64,000 bases of DNA from Monosporascus cannonballus (taxonomy: Eukaryota > Ascomycota > Sordariomycetes > Xylariales): assembly GCA_004154925.1 (NCBI GenBank), contig QJNS01000232.1, forward strand, positions 1 to 64,000, in the 5' to 3' direction. Under the pieces are notes generated by a model. That model was not told where the DNA came from and ran no database searches. It worked only from the letters and a program-made list of their open reading frames with translations. Shown here piece after piece: positions 1 through 11,568 of the stretch; position 1 is the first letter of the stretch, and each line of letters begins with the position of its first letter. Position numbers and translations under genes: made by a program.

Positions 1-205
1 ATCGTATACAATGATAGGGACACGGGGTTGCGCAGAGTCCTCACAGAGGTGAACCCAGATGCTGCGACGAATTACGCATTTGCCGTCGAGAATAGGGAGG
101 AGCATGAGCGCCACTACCACTATACTATATAAACAGACCCATCGATGCCCATAATCAACAAAAAAGTTCAAAAGTTGCATACACCAATTTTTAAACTGCT
201 CTGTC

Positions 206-2503
206 TTACCACCAACCACCGATGTTCCAACGCCCCTCGCTTTTGCGTCCAACAGAATGCGTCTCCTGTCCTCTAATAACATCATCGGGCTCACCATTGC
301 TATCCAAGTGGAACTCGGCCAGAGAGGGGACCAAGCTCCTCAGACTGTCGGCGCCAATGGACCTCTTGTTCCGCAGAGCCACGTCCCTGATCTGCTGTCG
401 CCGGCGCTCGACTTCGCCCTGCGAATACAACAGTGGCATCTCTGCCCTGGGTCCGGGCTCTAACTCAGTCGATAGGGTGGGTAGGCGCCGGGCCTTGCTG
501 GCAGGGAGCGAAGCCGTCGCCCTATCTGAAGTTTGGCGTCGCATCTCCGTCCATATCTTCCTAGCCGGGTCCATGGCGTCGTCGGGGGTCGACTGCTGCT
601 GCTGCCCCAAGCTTGCTTTCCGCTGCGGAACGCGTACCGGGACCCCCTTGCCCGTCCGCACCGGTGTTTGGGGACTATTCTCGCTTCCTCTGACATTCGT
701 CATGCTCCTGCTGTTGCTTTTTGGAATCATCTGGGGACCCGATCTCCGTGGCATGATCTTGTTCATCACGTCATGAGCTCGGCCAGGACTCCAATGCGAG
801 GCAATGATGGGGAATAGTGCGTTCGAAGGGGGTGTCGGACGGGGAGACCAGATCGAGGTGGTGCTGTGCCGCTTGACGACTCCCACTGCCGCCGTTTCCA
901 GTCGGCTTTGTCTACTTGAGATACCACTCGTGGTTGATACGTCTTCCAACATCGGGAAGCCTGAGTGGCAGTACCTCAGGCAAACCTGAATATACTCCGT
1001 CTTGACGCTTCCCAGCTGGAATTCAAGGTCTGCGATGAGATCGTCTGGCTCATTTTTACGCTTCCCACTTGCCAGGGGTGGTTTAGAAGCGTCAACTTCG
1101 ACATAAGCTAGTATTAGAAGGCTGGAGCCGGGCCTGATTATCCTATGACTTGGAATTAGTGTTGATATACAGTCAAAATATCATGGTATCCGTCTACCTT
1201 GTATCATCATCGATGATATCGGTGACCGAGCTATGAGCTGTTGGGAGAACGTCTATTTTGATATCATATAGGTATCCATATCGCGAGAGACCACCTCCAC
1301 CGTGGTGGACCGGCATGAAATTGTTGAGACCCTGCATACCATGCACATCATCTGGGGCGGATGGTTTAGACAACTGACCAGATATCTCAATCGCCACCCA
1401 CATGCTCGATTGCATATCGTTTAACGTCCGCGTCTCAGGCGTGATCGAGATGTTAGGGACGAGCAAATATGGATCATGCGTACCATCGTCTGAACTATGC
1501 GCGCTGTAAGTAGAAGAACTAGCTTCACGAGAGCCGTAGGCAGCTGGCCCATCGAGTTGAGGCGCAGGCTCAAAAAATCCTGTATTAGGACTTCGTTCCC
1601 AGTGCCTCCCAGCTAGGCTTGTATCTAGGTCCTGTTGACAAGCTGACCCAGTGAAGGAACTAAGCGAAGAGCCGCTATTGTTACGAAGATCACATCGCCG
1701 GTAGCTAGCTTTCGAAGGCAAGGTTTTGCCATTAGAGAAAGAGCGAAGTCTCGTTAGTCGCTTCGGTGAAAAGGCTCGACGGAGCTGATGGCTAGATGAG
1801 CGATGAGTTAGTATGGAGTAGCCTGGCTTCGGGGTTTCCGAGTCCCAGAATGTCTCCGGTGCTGGAGGTTCTTGTTAGCTCCTGTTATCAAGGCTCGGTT
1901 CGCTGAAACTTGCTTGTATTTCGAGTGAGTCCCTTCGATTGTTGAGGACGCAATATGTTGTCATTCGTCTTAGCCGTGTAGTCCTGGGCCCTGTTTGCTC
2001 TTTTCTTGACCACTGTCAAGGGCTGGTCTATGCTTGGAGAATCCGAGATGCTTTCGAGACTCTCGTCCCTGCCCATATCTGGCGTTCTCTGCCCACCATT
2101 TACGTTCTCTTTATTTTTCGTGTTCTTGTTGATAACTAGAGGCAGTGGACCCTCTGCACTGGGAGCGCCAGCCGGCCGGGAGTGGGACATGATGAACGGG
2201 TCGTGGGGCCGGAAGGGCTTCGATTGATTCATCTCTCTGTTGACCGATAAAAGTACTCTCGATGCTTGAGCAGCTAGGCGCAGGATCCACGGCTCTGTCT
2301 TTCTCTGGACTCTGATTTGGCTGCTCCGGCCAGCAACTCCAATTGCGAGGAGCCCACGACTTTACGGACGGAAGGAGGTTGAAGCCGTTCAAGATCACCA
2401 GTATGATAACCAAAACAAGGACAGCGGGGATAAAGGCGATGATACAGACGATCCCCGGATGCAGCTCCGAAGCCCCTAATAACATAGCCGGTGATGTGGT
2501 CAT
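206..2503 (-). CDS. Conserved fungal single-pass membrane protein of unknown function (multi-exon)
   Basis: I do not recognise a named function. The ATG at 2503 opens a protein with one hydrophobic helix at about residues 16-40 and then a long, polar, Ser/Pro-rich tail. Exons on the minus strand: 2503 to about 2320-2240 (this junction is unresolved), about 2232-1914, 1861-1198 and 1142-206. The 1862-1913 intron has a GC donor (GCAAGT), a GCTAAC branch site and ends CCTCCAG. The 1143-1197 intron is GTAGAC...CATAG. Joining these exons restores one frame through a central region containing VPNISITPETRTLN and WVAIEISGQLS, then IIRPGSSLLILAYVEVD and YIQVCLRYCHSGFP, ending in GGWW. Such motifs separated by low-complexity sequence suggest a folded soluble domain on a cytoplasmic or luminal tail. 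The C-terminal 250 residues are basic and probably disordered. The gene model is good except for the first junction; function is unknown. Confidence 0.7.
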
Positions 2504-2692
2504 CTGCAGCAGTGGTCGAAATGCGTGAGCAATGCTACAATTACCAATACGGGGTACGAGAGATCATTGTGACAATTGATGGTCCTAATGAGAATTAACT
2601 ATAAGTGAATCAAATTGAGACGTGCTCAGGTCCATTTGTAGACGCTTGCTGGTAAACACCGGGGAGTATGACAGCGAAAACGGAAAGTTCAA

Positions 2693-3850
2693 TCAGGCTA
2701 CATGATCTAACGTTCGTAATAGGTTGTCCTTGATGGCCTCTATGTCATTTTCTTCCATGTTGAGAAAGCGTATCTGGAAGGGTCAATCAATATCCCGAAC
2801 GTGAGAAATGGCGAGTAGGATGGACTTACAACGTCGTCTGTGGGACCCGCACCGCCAAACAAGACAGGCTCGGACAAGCTGGCAGCAATGGCCTTTTTAA
2901 CTCTTTCTTCCCAAACGCCTTCCCAGTTCCACTCTCCGGGCTTTCTCGCCGAGTCTGCTGACGACTTGGTGCCGGTCGTTACTGTATCGGCAGTGTCCTC
3001 GGCGTCGCTACTGCTGAGGTCGTCTGAGAACACTTTCCCATTCTCCATGCGATGAGTTCTCCAAGCGTGCCATGCGCCGGGATTTCCTGCAGCCGAGAGT
3101 GGAATTGAGTCCAAAACGTTCTCGTCATCAAACGTGCTTCGAATGTAACGAAGAACCTCGAAAGTAGATATCTTCTTTCTACTTGTTTGGCCAAACCCCG
3201 AGGATTCGCCAACTGCAGAGGGTTTGGAAGAGCCGCTACTCAGTGATGGGTTGATCGGTCGCGGCGGAGTCTGCGTCACGTCTTGTTGGCCGCTTGATTT
3301 ACGATCACCACCTGTGCTGCTAGTTCCTCGCCCGAACCAGTCGGGGAATCCATGTCTTAAACTGAAGCCACCAGGAGGAAGCCGTTCGACGTCAGTAGCG
3401 CTGACGGTGCCATCATCCTCGACTTCCGTTGCATACATATAGGTGCTCAAAGGAGAGATGAGAGGATGGAACATGTCAGTTGAGAATGTCACCAAGGGTG
3501 GCAGCAGCGGATACGAGTCGGGAAAAGAGATCTGAAATCTCAGCGTGGCCGGAGCATAGGGACCTTCCAAGCTGATGAGAATACATCGCATAGACATGAG
3601 TTGGTTAAGGCGGCGGCGAAGTCGGAAGACTTACCATCTCGTACGAACAAGACACCAGACCAGAGGCTTGGATCTCCGGGTGTGAGGCTCACGAGGACGC
3701 CTTCAGGGCATGCCTGCTTCAGACCGGCGCTGATAGCTTTGGTTATACCAAGTCGGTTTAGAATTCGATTGAGAAAGTGAATACATACAATTCAACTAGG
3801 AGATGCTGCTTTCTCACTGCTGGTAAGCCGGCTAGCCTGGAGGAGGCCAT
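2693..3850 (-). CDS. FTS/AKTIP-type ubiquitin-conjugating-enzyme variant (UEV)
   Basis: Exons 3850-3789, 3729-3635, 3563-2830 and 2773-2693 join in phase to 323 residues. The fold is UBC: an N-terminal helix, then GLKQACPEGVLVSLTPGDPSLWSGVLF, then GPYAPATLRFQISFPDSYP and a FHPLI segment. The position where an active E2 carries its catalytic Cys (shortly after the HP motif) has none, so this should be a UEV, not an active E2. The FHPLISPLS pattern and long Ser/Gly-rich insertion fit the FTS/AKTIP family. That protein binds Hook and FHIP and couples early endosomes to dynein in filamentous fungi. The last exon encodes an acidic amphipathic tail (RFLNMEENDIEAIKDNL) found by splicing GTAAGT...TTCCAG; reading through the intron would give a false end at 2740. 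The family is firm; the role in endosome motility is inferred from it. Confidence 0.85.
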
Positions 3851-4484
3851 ATTGCCTCTCACTGTTTAATTTAATCGCAGTGCCATAAGACGAAAAGAAA
3901 AAAAAATCGATACCTAGTATATATCGACACGCTTTCGTTGCAACGAATTCGCAACGAGAGACACACACACTGGGATGTTAAGGCAGTTAAAGGGAAGTTG
4001 GGATTGGACGGTGAAGCACCTCAGACCCCTGTTAGTCTCACTAAGTACTTCGTACAGCAACTTCTGCATAACATGCATACTATGAGGCAAACTGCATAAA
4101 GCGCATCTCATAATCTTATCGATAGCGCCTGTTACCTCATGCCGTAACATGAATGGAGGGGCAATACGTTAAGAGAAGCTGGGAGGGACTCAGTTACAAG
4201 CTTCCAGGCTTCGGTCGGTGTATGACACATTCCTCAGGTCTTCGACTAACCCATATAAGTAAAAACCCTTTCTACCACCAGAACAAACTTTATAGACAAA
4301 GAGTTTCTTGTAGAAATACTGCTGTTCCGAAGTATCTGCTTGACCCAAAGAGGCTTCCGGACCCATCGCTACAATCTGCGACCGTCCACGTAGGTTTGTT
4401 CCTCTACTCACCGCAGGCTTTACGAAATCCATCAAGAACTATTTTCCCTCCTTGTCGCTTCTCCGCCTCAAGGAACCCTCCATC
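3851..4484. other. Intergenic region between divergent FTS-like and CCDC124-like genes
   Basis: There is no supportable gene in this stretch. It must carry both promoters, because the flanking genes are transcribed outward from it. A short A-run lies near 3896-3906 and an (AC)n stretch near 3961-3970. The 50 bases before the CCDC124 ATG are pyrimidine-rich, as is common for highly expressed fungal translation genes. Confidence 0.6.
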
Positions 4485-5200
4485 ATGGCAGGCAAGAAAG
4501 GTGGCGAAAACAGCAAGAAAGCAGCTGGCCAGGCTCGGAAGGCGGAGGCTGCAGCCCAAAAAGCTGCCGCCGAACAGTCGAAGAAAGACGCGGCAGAGGA
4601 CGCTGAGTGGTCGAAGGGGGCCAAGAGCAACGCAAAAAAGTGCGTGGTCGTACAAAGCATCTCGCGCATCCGGCCTGACGTACTAACGAACGCCTGCACA
4701 GGGAAGCCGAGGCCGCAAAAAAAGCAGAGCAAGCGCGCAAGAAAGCCGAACGCGATGCCCTCGCTGCCGAAGAGGAGAAGAGCTTGCCGAGTCGCTCAGC
4801 GCCGAAGAATAGCAAGACGGCCGTCAAGAAGTCTAGAGGCCTCGACCTGGCCCAGCTCGACGACCAACCCGCAGCGTTGAACGCGTCTGGTATCGACAAT
4901 GCGCTCGATGCGCTCTCCCTAACCAGCAAATCTGACAACAAGATCGACCGGCATCCGGAAAGGAGATTCAAGGCTGCCTATGCTGCCTTCGAAGAGCGGA
5001 GACTCGCGGAGATGGATGCCGACGGCAGTGCAAAGGGTTTGCGACTGAACCAGAGGAAGGAGCGTATCCAGAAGGAGTTTGAGAAGAGTCCCGAGAACCC
5101 CTTCAACCAGGTCACGGCTAGCTTCAATACTTCGCGGGAAGAGCTCCAGGAGCTCCGCCAGAAGGAGAGAGCCAAGATCGAGAGCAGACTCACTAAATAG
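4485..5200 (+). CDS. CCDC124/Lso2-type ribosome-associated coiled-coil protein
   Basis: Exons 4485-4639 and 4702-5200 give 217 residues. The intron is GTGCGT...CACAG with a perfect TACTAAC branch site. The N-terminal half is extremely Lys/Ala/Glu-rich (MAGKKGGENSKKAAGQARKA onward) and should form a long charged helix. The C-terminal half has the family signature HPERRFKAAYAAFEERRL, then GLRLNQRKERIQKEFEKSPENPFNQ and a final helix ending ESRLTK. Lso2 (yeast) and CCDC124 (human) occupy the tRNA/mRNA path of idle 80S ribosomes and allow recycling after starvation. That role is known for the family and inferred here. Length and domain order match the family, and the start is the first ATG of the helix. 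Confidence 0.92.
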
Positions 5201-6528
5201 GGAGTCAGCGACGCCTTCAACGTTGCACGAGGAGGATAGAGCAAAGATCAAGGGCAAATCGAGGAAGCAGGACTACGTTAGGCGTCGAACTCCTTCCAAG
5301 GGACGTCGCATCGCTGTTTGGGACAACTTGGCTTGACAGTTACCTACCCCGTTGGTCAATAGGTGGACCATTTTCGTTGGCTGGGCGGGTTATCCACAAA
5401 GCCTGAGAGCAACCGGCCGCTATCGACGGGTATGTTAGAATGGACGATGGAGGGATAGTGGTTAAGACTCTCGCGCTCCATGGGCTATGTGAGTATTTAT
5501 GGAGCGACCTGGCATTTTACCGGGGGGTGATTCAGCATCTATCCAGCGCTTCTGGGGCTGAAGGAGACCCGTCGCTCTTCCGACTTCTTGATGGTCCTTC
5601 GACATGACCTTGCAACATACAGAGACTATCATGCAGATTTTGGGATACTAGCTTAAAATATGAGCGCATCTTCAAGAAAGAGGCTCGAAGATAAGCTTGG
5701 AGATAAATGACGAGTCCTGGCATCTGTGACTAGCTGAAGGTCTAAGTACATCGAGCCAGCCCAAAGAAAAGGGGGACAATAGCCTGGGGAACGAAGAGTG
5801 TATCATGCGATTGCCACACCACCATACAGATTATGGTTAATTTTCTACGGCGGTTGAGATAGGGAAGGGAAAGCACAGGCAATTTGAACTCGAGAGTGCG
5901 ATAAAATAGTACATCTTCAGCGTCCCTCGAAAGTGCACGCTCCCGCTACAGTGAATCCTGGTTGCCAGTGCCGCCGCCATTGAGGTGCGTGCGAGGCCAA
6001 CAAGCTCACAGTGAGTGAGTCTCGGTAATCCTCGGCTCGGCTTCTGCAGGGGCCCCATTAAGCCGGCGGCGGGCCCCCACCTTTTTCTTTTTAGGGGACT
6101 GCAGGCATGTATGCAGATACTAGGGGCGGCACGAGGACACCTGAGTTTTTGCGCTAACAATTGCCCTCTGGGGGTTAGACAGCGCGCCACAGCGAATCCC
6201 GTCAAAGAACCCTGGGGATAAGAATGGCCCGGGGCCGAGGAGACACCTTTTTGCAAACCCCCCGGGGAAACAATGACGTTCACGGCTCGCTGACGAAGAG
6301 ACGACGATTCGCTTCCCCAAATTCCTAGTCTAAACTCCAAATTCCGACCTCAATTTAACATTATTCGCTCCTCTTCACTTCCAACTAAGTACCTCTTATA
6401 CGCGAACCTACATGTCCGTTTCTTTATAGCAATCAGTGATATGAGCCGTTGAGAAGACTACAGAATCCCACCCGCCGAGATCCCCACAGAGAGAGAGAGA
6501 GAGCAAGCGGTCGGTCGGTGGCGTAGGG
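5201..6528. other. Intergenic region, CCDC124-like 3' side to Leu5-like promoter
   Basis: No gene is supported over about 1.3 kb. The short open frames on both strands have no domain, no splice logic and no start context. A (GA)n tract at about 6488-6503 lies just upstream of the mitochondrial carrier ATG, probably in its 5' UTR or core promoter. Confidence 0.55.
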
Positions 6529-7921
6529 ATGCCATCGGCGCTCTCGAATCATGTCACCCCGATGCCCGACATCCAAACGTCCACGCCAGTTACACGACGA
6601 GAGGGTACGGACACCTTCGCCGGCAGGATGGACGGCGTCGTCAGGAGAGCCGGCGCCGCGAGGGATCGCGCCGTTAAAAAGACGGACCCTGGAGCGGTCA
6701 TGGAACCGGACCAGTCTCTGGCGGCGCCGGAGGGCATAGGAAAAAAAGAGCTTGACAAGCACAGTCTAGGATATGCGATGCGCTCGGGCATCGCGGGCGG
6801 TCTCGCGGGGTGTGCTGTACGTAATATTACCCTCTAGCCGCATCTCTTCTTCCTCGTGCTCCCGGTTCCAACCCCCCCATACGTACAGAATCCCGCTGAC
6901 GCGCATCTCCGCATAGGCCAAAACCACGGTGGCACCTCTCGACCGCGTCAAGATCCTGTTCCAGACGAGCAACCCGCAGTTCGCCAAGTACTCGAGCAGC
7001 TGGACGGGGTTCGGGCGGGCCGTGGGCGACATCTACGCGCGCGACGGGGTCCGGGGGCTGTTCCGCGGCCACTCGGCGACGCTGCTCAAGATCTACCCCT
7101 ACGCCGCCATCAAGTTCGTCGCCTACGAGCAGTACCGCGCGCTGCTCATCGGGCGCCACGCCGACCGCGAGACGTGGTTGCGCCGCTTCTCGGCTGGCGC
7201 CCTCGCCGGCGTCACCTCGGTCTTCTTCACCTACCCGCTCGAGGTCGTCCGCGTGCGCCTCGCCTTCGAGACCAAGCACCGCAGCTCCTCGCTCGCCGAA
7301 ATCTGCCGCAAGATCTACCACGAGCACCCGCTGCCGAAGCCCGTGGTGTCCGCGGCGCTGAATTCCTCCTCACCCGGTTCCCGCGGTAGTGGTGGTAGTG
7401 GTGGTGGTGGTGCCGCGGCGCTCCTAACGTCGAGCGCCCCGAGGACCGCCGGGGCGCCACCGCGCTCCGGCCTGACGAACTTCTACCGCGGCTTCTCGAC
7501 GACGCTCCTGGGCATGGTGCCGTACGCGGGCGTCTCGTTCCTGACGCATGACACGGCTGGCGACCTGCTGCGGCATCCGCGGCTGCGCGCGTGGACGACG
7601 GCGGCGCGGCCCGCGGGTTATCCGGAGCACAAGCCGGAGCCGCTGCGGGCGTGGGCGGAGCTGGTGTCGGGCGGCGTGTCTGGGCTCGTGTCGCAGACGG
7701 TCTCGTACCCGCTCGAGGTGATCCGGCGGCGCATGCAGGTCGGCGGCGCCGTGGGGGACGGCCGCCGCCTGCGCATCGCCGAGACGGCCCGCATGATCCT
7801 GCGGGAGCGCGGCCCCCGGGGCTTCTTCGTCGGCCTCACGATCGGCTACGTCAAGATAGTGCCCCTGGCCGCCGTCAGCTTCTACGCCTACGAGCGGCTG
7901 AAGACGCTCTGCAGCATATAG
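6529..7921 (+). CDS. LEU5: Mitochondrial carrier, Leu5/SLC25A16-type coenzyme A transporter
   Basis: Exons 6529-6816 and 6917-7921 give 430 residues; the intron is GTACGT...CATAG. Splicing joins GGLAGCA to AKTTVAPLDRVKILFQ, forming the first mitochondrial-carrier signature Px[D/E]xx[K/R]. The second and third repeats follow as YPLEVVRVR and YPLEVIRRR, with three pairs of membrane helices in all. The segment DRVKILFQTSNPQFAKY and the repeat 2 region TKHRSSSLAEICRKIYHEHP are typical of the Leu5 branch, which supplies CoA to the mitochondrial matrix. The N-terminal 85 residues are a polar extension. A Ser/Gly-rich insertion encoded by a GGT repeat near 7385-7415 sits in the loop between repeats 2 and 3. 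GC content is very high. The inner-membrane location and CoA substrate are family inferences. Confidence 0.92.
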
Positions 7922-9252
7922 GTATCTGGGTAGAGATCCGTGGGTGGCTATAATCATGGCTGCGCGGAGATGCTCACTCGCACGGCTAGGGGCAGGGAGG
8001 GTGGGTTAACCGGATAGATAGAAGGACGGACGGACAGAAAGGGGCAGATTAGATGGTACCTCTAGCTATATGTATATGCGAAGGGAGGCAAGAGAGAACC
8101 GCGTGCATGCGAGTGGTGTTGGGGTGCAGGCGTTTTTCTGGGATACTATACATGCATACATACATGGCCGGGGTATGCATATCACGATTGCATAGCACGC
8201 GCACACGACGGAAGCTGAGTGGCTGGCTACTCGGGAGGAGGCTCGAGAAAGCCGTCGGATCCGTTCCCACGAGGCCAACCCATCCTCCGCGTCTTCGGAA
8301 TTCGCAGGAGCGTCGTGGCTCGGGCACAGGTACATAGATGTGTACGCACGTACATAGCCAGGCAGGGCACAGTCGGTCGGTTCGGTGCCCTGGATACTTA
8401 TATACGTAGACAATAGACGGGGGTAATTACCTACTGTCTCCGCGGCTTCCGCGAATAGCGCACGCTCACTCTATGTGCACTGTGGGTGTGGCCGGCCCCT
8501 CGTACACAATAAATTAGACCCGCGACCGTCAGGAATCCATCCGCATATACGCGTCTGAGTCCCCCCACCTCTTCTATGGGTGCACCTATTCTATGTGGCC
8601 CCCTATTCGATAATTATCAACTCGTTCTACGATCCGCCATCACAAGCCCAGTCGGCGGGGCCGGGCTATATGTATGGGTATCGCTACACACAGAGGAGAA
8701 CTTCCAAGGGGGGTATGTGTGTAGTTGGATCTGCTGGTAGACATGTCATCTACCGGGGGAAGTGCGTCCGATATCGAGGATGGGCCGGGGACAATAGACC
8801 TTACTGCCGCTCTGGCCACGACGACGCCGGAAACACCACCCCGCGCTCCTGAGCCCGTGGACCGCAGACGACAAGTCGGTGGTAAAAAGATGAAAAGGAG
8901 AGAGAAATCATTACTATATTCAATGTAGCCAGATATAAGTAGGTGCCCCCCCTTCGGAAACTATATACAGTACGAACGAAGGCGGGCTAGCTGATCCCGG
9001 TACCGTCGTAAGGGCAGGGGAGTAGGATTGCGCAGTTTTCCAAAGCAGACAGAAGCCAGATGCAGCCCATCCCAATAAAAGATGGGTTTTAAAACGAAAA
9101 ACCGCCTTAGTAACCCCGCTAGAGCTGATGAAGGTGGCGATGCCCTTTCTCGAAGGCCGCCCCGAACGTCGTTGTATCCTGCCTACTATTATTACGTTAC
9201 CCATTAGTACATGCGTCGTAGTCCGTCGTCGTCGCATAGGACCCTTATTAAC
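7922..9252. other. Intergenic region between convergent Leu5-like and TM9 genes
   Basis: This about 1.3 kb must hold the two facing 3' UTRs. Many short tetranucleotide-like patterns occur (tacatacatac near 8155-8165). No gene is confidently supported. A 61-codon open frame from 8743 is recorded among the rejected items. Confidence 0.5.
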
Positions 9253-11568
9253 TCAGTCCGCCTTAATAGCGCTATGGCGTCGCGTTAGCGGAAAGGCAGT
9301 GATTGCGTTTCCGGGAGGGTTATGGGGGGACGGGCGGGCTTACCTATATATCCTCCGGACGAAAGCATACGCGGTCAAGAACCCCACGGTGCCCGTCAAG
9401 AGCCCGTACACGCAACAGGCCATGAAGCTGTAGGCGAAGAAGAGCATGGAGCTCACGAAGCCCGTGATGTGGAGCTTCATGAAGTAGTACCAGACGCAGT
9501 ACAGGAATACCCAGACGGCGCTCCCGCCGCCGACAAAGAACGACTGCCACCACCAGTTGTGGTTCTCCGAGCAGAGCTGGATATACACAGTCACGACCGT
9601 GACCTCGGCGATGGTGAGAATTAGGATGATCGACACCACTGATAGGAAGCCGAACACGTAATAATGCCCGCTCTTGTCTTGCCACACCGACTGGAAAACG
9701 AAGATAAGCTCGATGAAGATGACGGCGAAGGGGATAAGACCCGCCAGGAGGATCGACTGGAGGCTTTTAATATACCAAGCCTGCTGAGGAACCTGCCGCG
9801 GAATAGTACTGGTCTTGGTAGGGTGCTCCCAGGCACCAGTTCGGACGAATCCGTACCAGGAGCCGATATACACCAGCGGGACTTGGATGCAAAGCCACAA
9901 GAAGATGAGGGCAATCAGTGTCCCGAAGGGGATGGCGGTGCTGGAAGCTTGTGCCCAGACAAACAGATTCAGGATGAAGATCAGACTGAAGATAAGTCCG
10001 GGTATGAGCAAAGCAGTAACGAGGGCATTCTTCACAAAATCCTGTCCATCAAAGGTCTTGTACACTCGGGCCGAGAAGTAGCCCGAGAAGACACCGGCGA
10101 AGATAAAGAGGCCGACACCGGCACTGATGAAACCGCCTCGAAAGCTGGGGTTGAGTACACCGATGGCGCTCAGGAAGACCAGGCCAAGTGCCATGAACAG
10201 AAGCTGCATGCCGGAGCCTACCAGGGGGGAGAGTAAGTAGCCGTACCGGGGCTTTCGGAAAACGTCCGCGTGCAGTAATTTCCAACCCGTCACGTCTTCA
10301 AGAGCCTCGTCGTCGGAAGAGAAGTCACCGTCGTTGTCGGCTTCAGTCTCCTGCTCCAATAGACTAATACGGGTTTTCTCCGACTTGGGCGAGCGGGCAG
10401 CGGACCTTGACTTGCGCATGATCCGCACTTTTCCATCTTCAGCGGATACCTCTCTGTATCCCTTAATGTCGGACCGAATAGTCCTAGCCAGTATCATGAG
10501 GGTAATACCGCTCAGGAGACCGCAGATGATCAGCGAGTTGACGATGGCCAGCCAATGAATCCTGGAACCTTCCTCTTGATTGACGAAATAGAGATCCCAG
10601 CGGCGATTCCATTCGACAGAGTCATCCTCCCGGAAATAAACAGAGTACGAGTACGGAATGCTGATAGTGTCGTCGTCGTTCCCCTCTTCCTCTGGAACCT
10701 CACGGTGGTAGGATGAATGTGGAAGTTGAGCCATCAGCTCTTTCTCCGTAGCCGTCCTGTTTGGTGGCATGTATATCTCGAAGCTCTCGTCAACGTCGCG
10801 CAGGTCGGCCGGGCAGCCGTTCTCTCGCCTAACGCTGGGCCCGACGCTCTTGGGATAGACCTCGAAGCCGACGATAACCTTGCCACCCTTCTCGCCAGCG
10901 CGCCCGGGGGCGGTCCGGTAGCGAACGACGATAGTGTGATGGTTGTTGAGGAAGTAACGCGGCTTACCGGTACTTGAGGAATAATCGGTGTAGCCCAGCT
11001 TGAACCCGGCAGCGTAGTATTTCCGCGACTTGTCGACCGTGACGAAGCTGGTGGCCCCGGGTAGGTTATCGACGATCCACTCGACAACATAGCCATCCTT
11101 GACCATTTGCTTTGCTCTTTTCAGATCCTTCCTGGTTACTTCCCGACTGCACAAGAAACTACATTCCTTGTCCCGGCCCATCACCAGGTCGATATCGGAA
11201 ATGGTGATCCGATCGCCGCGGAGGACCTCTCCGAGGTTGAGCGATATGCTCTGGCCACTGAGAAGCGAGCCATGGCTCTTCCCGGTGGGTGGGCACACGA
11301 ACGGCAGGTCATAATAAGCATACTGTAGTTGCGTGTTATCCGAGTAGACCTTGTTCACCATCAACGGGATATGCTCGTTCTCTTTATAGCTCTTTATCGA
11401 CCAGCCTGCGCTCGCATAACTTGTCAGATACGGGGCGTTTCCAATCAAACAAATCCAGAATAGCCAAGCGGACGGTGCCGTCTTACCTGGGATGTAGAAG
11501 GCCTGCACCTGCGAGAGGGCAAGGGAAGATAGTAGCCATTTCAGGCCAGTTTTCGCCAGGTGTCGCAT
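9253..11568 (-). CDS. TM9/EMP70 (nonaspanin) endosomal multispanning protein
   Basis: Exons 11568-11487, 11405-9344 and 9271-9253 give 720 residues. The ATG at 11568 opens a signal peptide ending SQVQA, followed by the hallmark FYIPGWSIKSY at the start of the luminal domain. The luminal part (to about residue 350) is followed by a charged cytoplasmic loop and a nine-helix membrane domain. The last 19-nt exon changes a premature end into RRIYSAIKAD, matching the family's C-terminal KxD Golgi-retention signal. Intron 1 (11406-11486) is exactly 81 nt and lacks a stop, so an unspliced reading looks like a longer protein. TM9 proteins sort transmembrane-domain cargo in Golgi and endosomes and affect adhesion and metal homeostasis in yeast. 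Family assignment is secure. Confidence 0.94.

Noticed and set aside
2740..2829. C-terminal reading of the UEV gene ending STWKKMT
   Set aside because: A strong GTAAGT donor and TTCCAG acceptor give a longer, helix-forming tail in phase; the read-through is intronic.
8743..8928. 61-codon plus-strand frame (MSSTGGSASDIEDGPG...) with coding-like acidic/basic composition
   Set aside because: No second exon, no family and no conserved motif; it lies in the 3' flank of the Leu5-like gene, so chance is likely.
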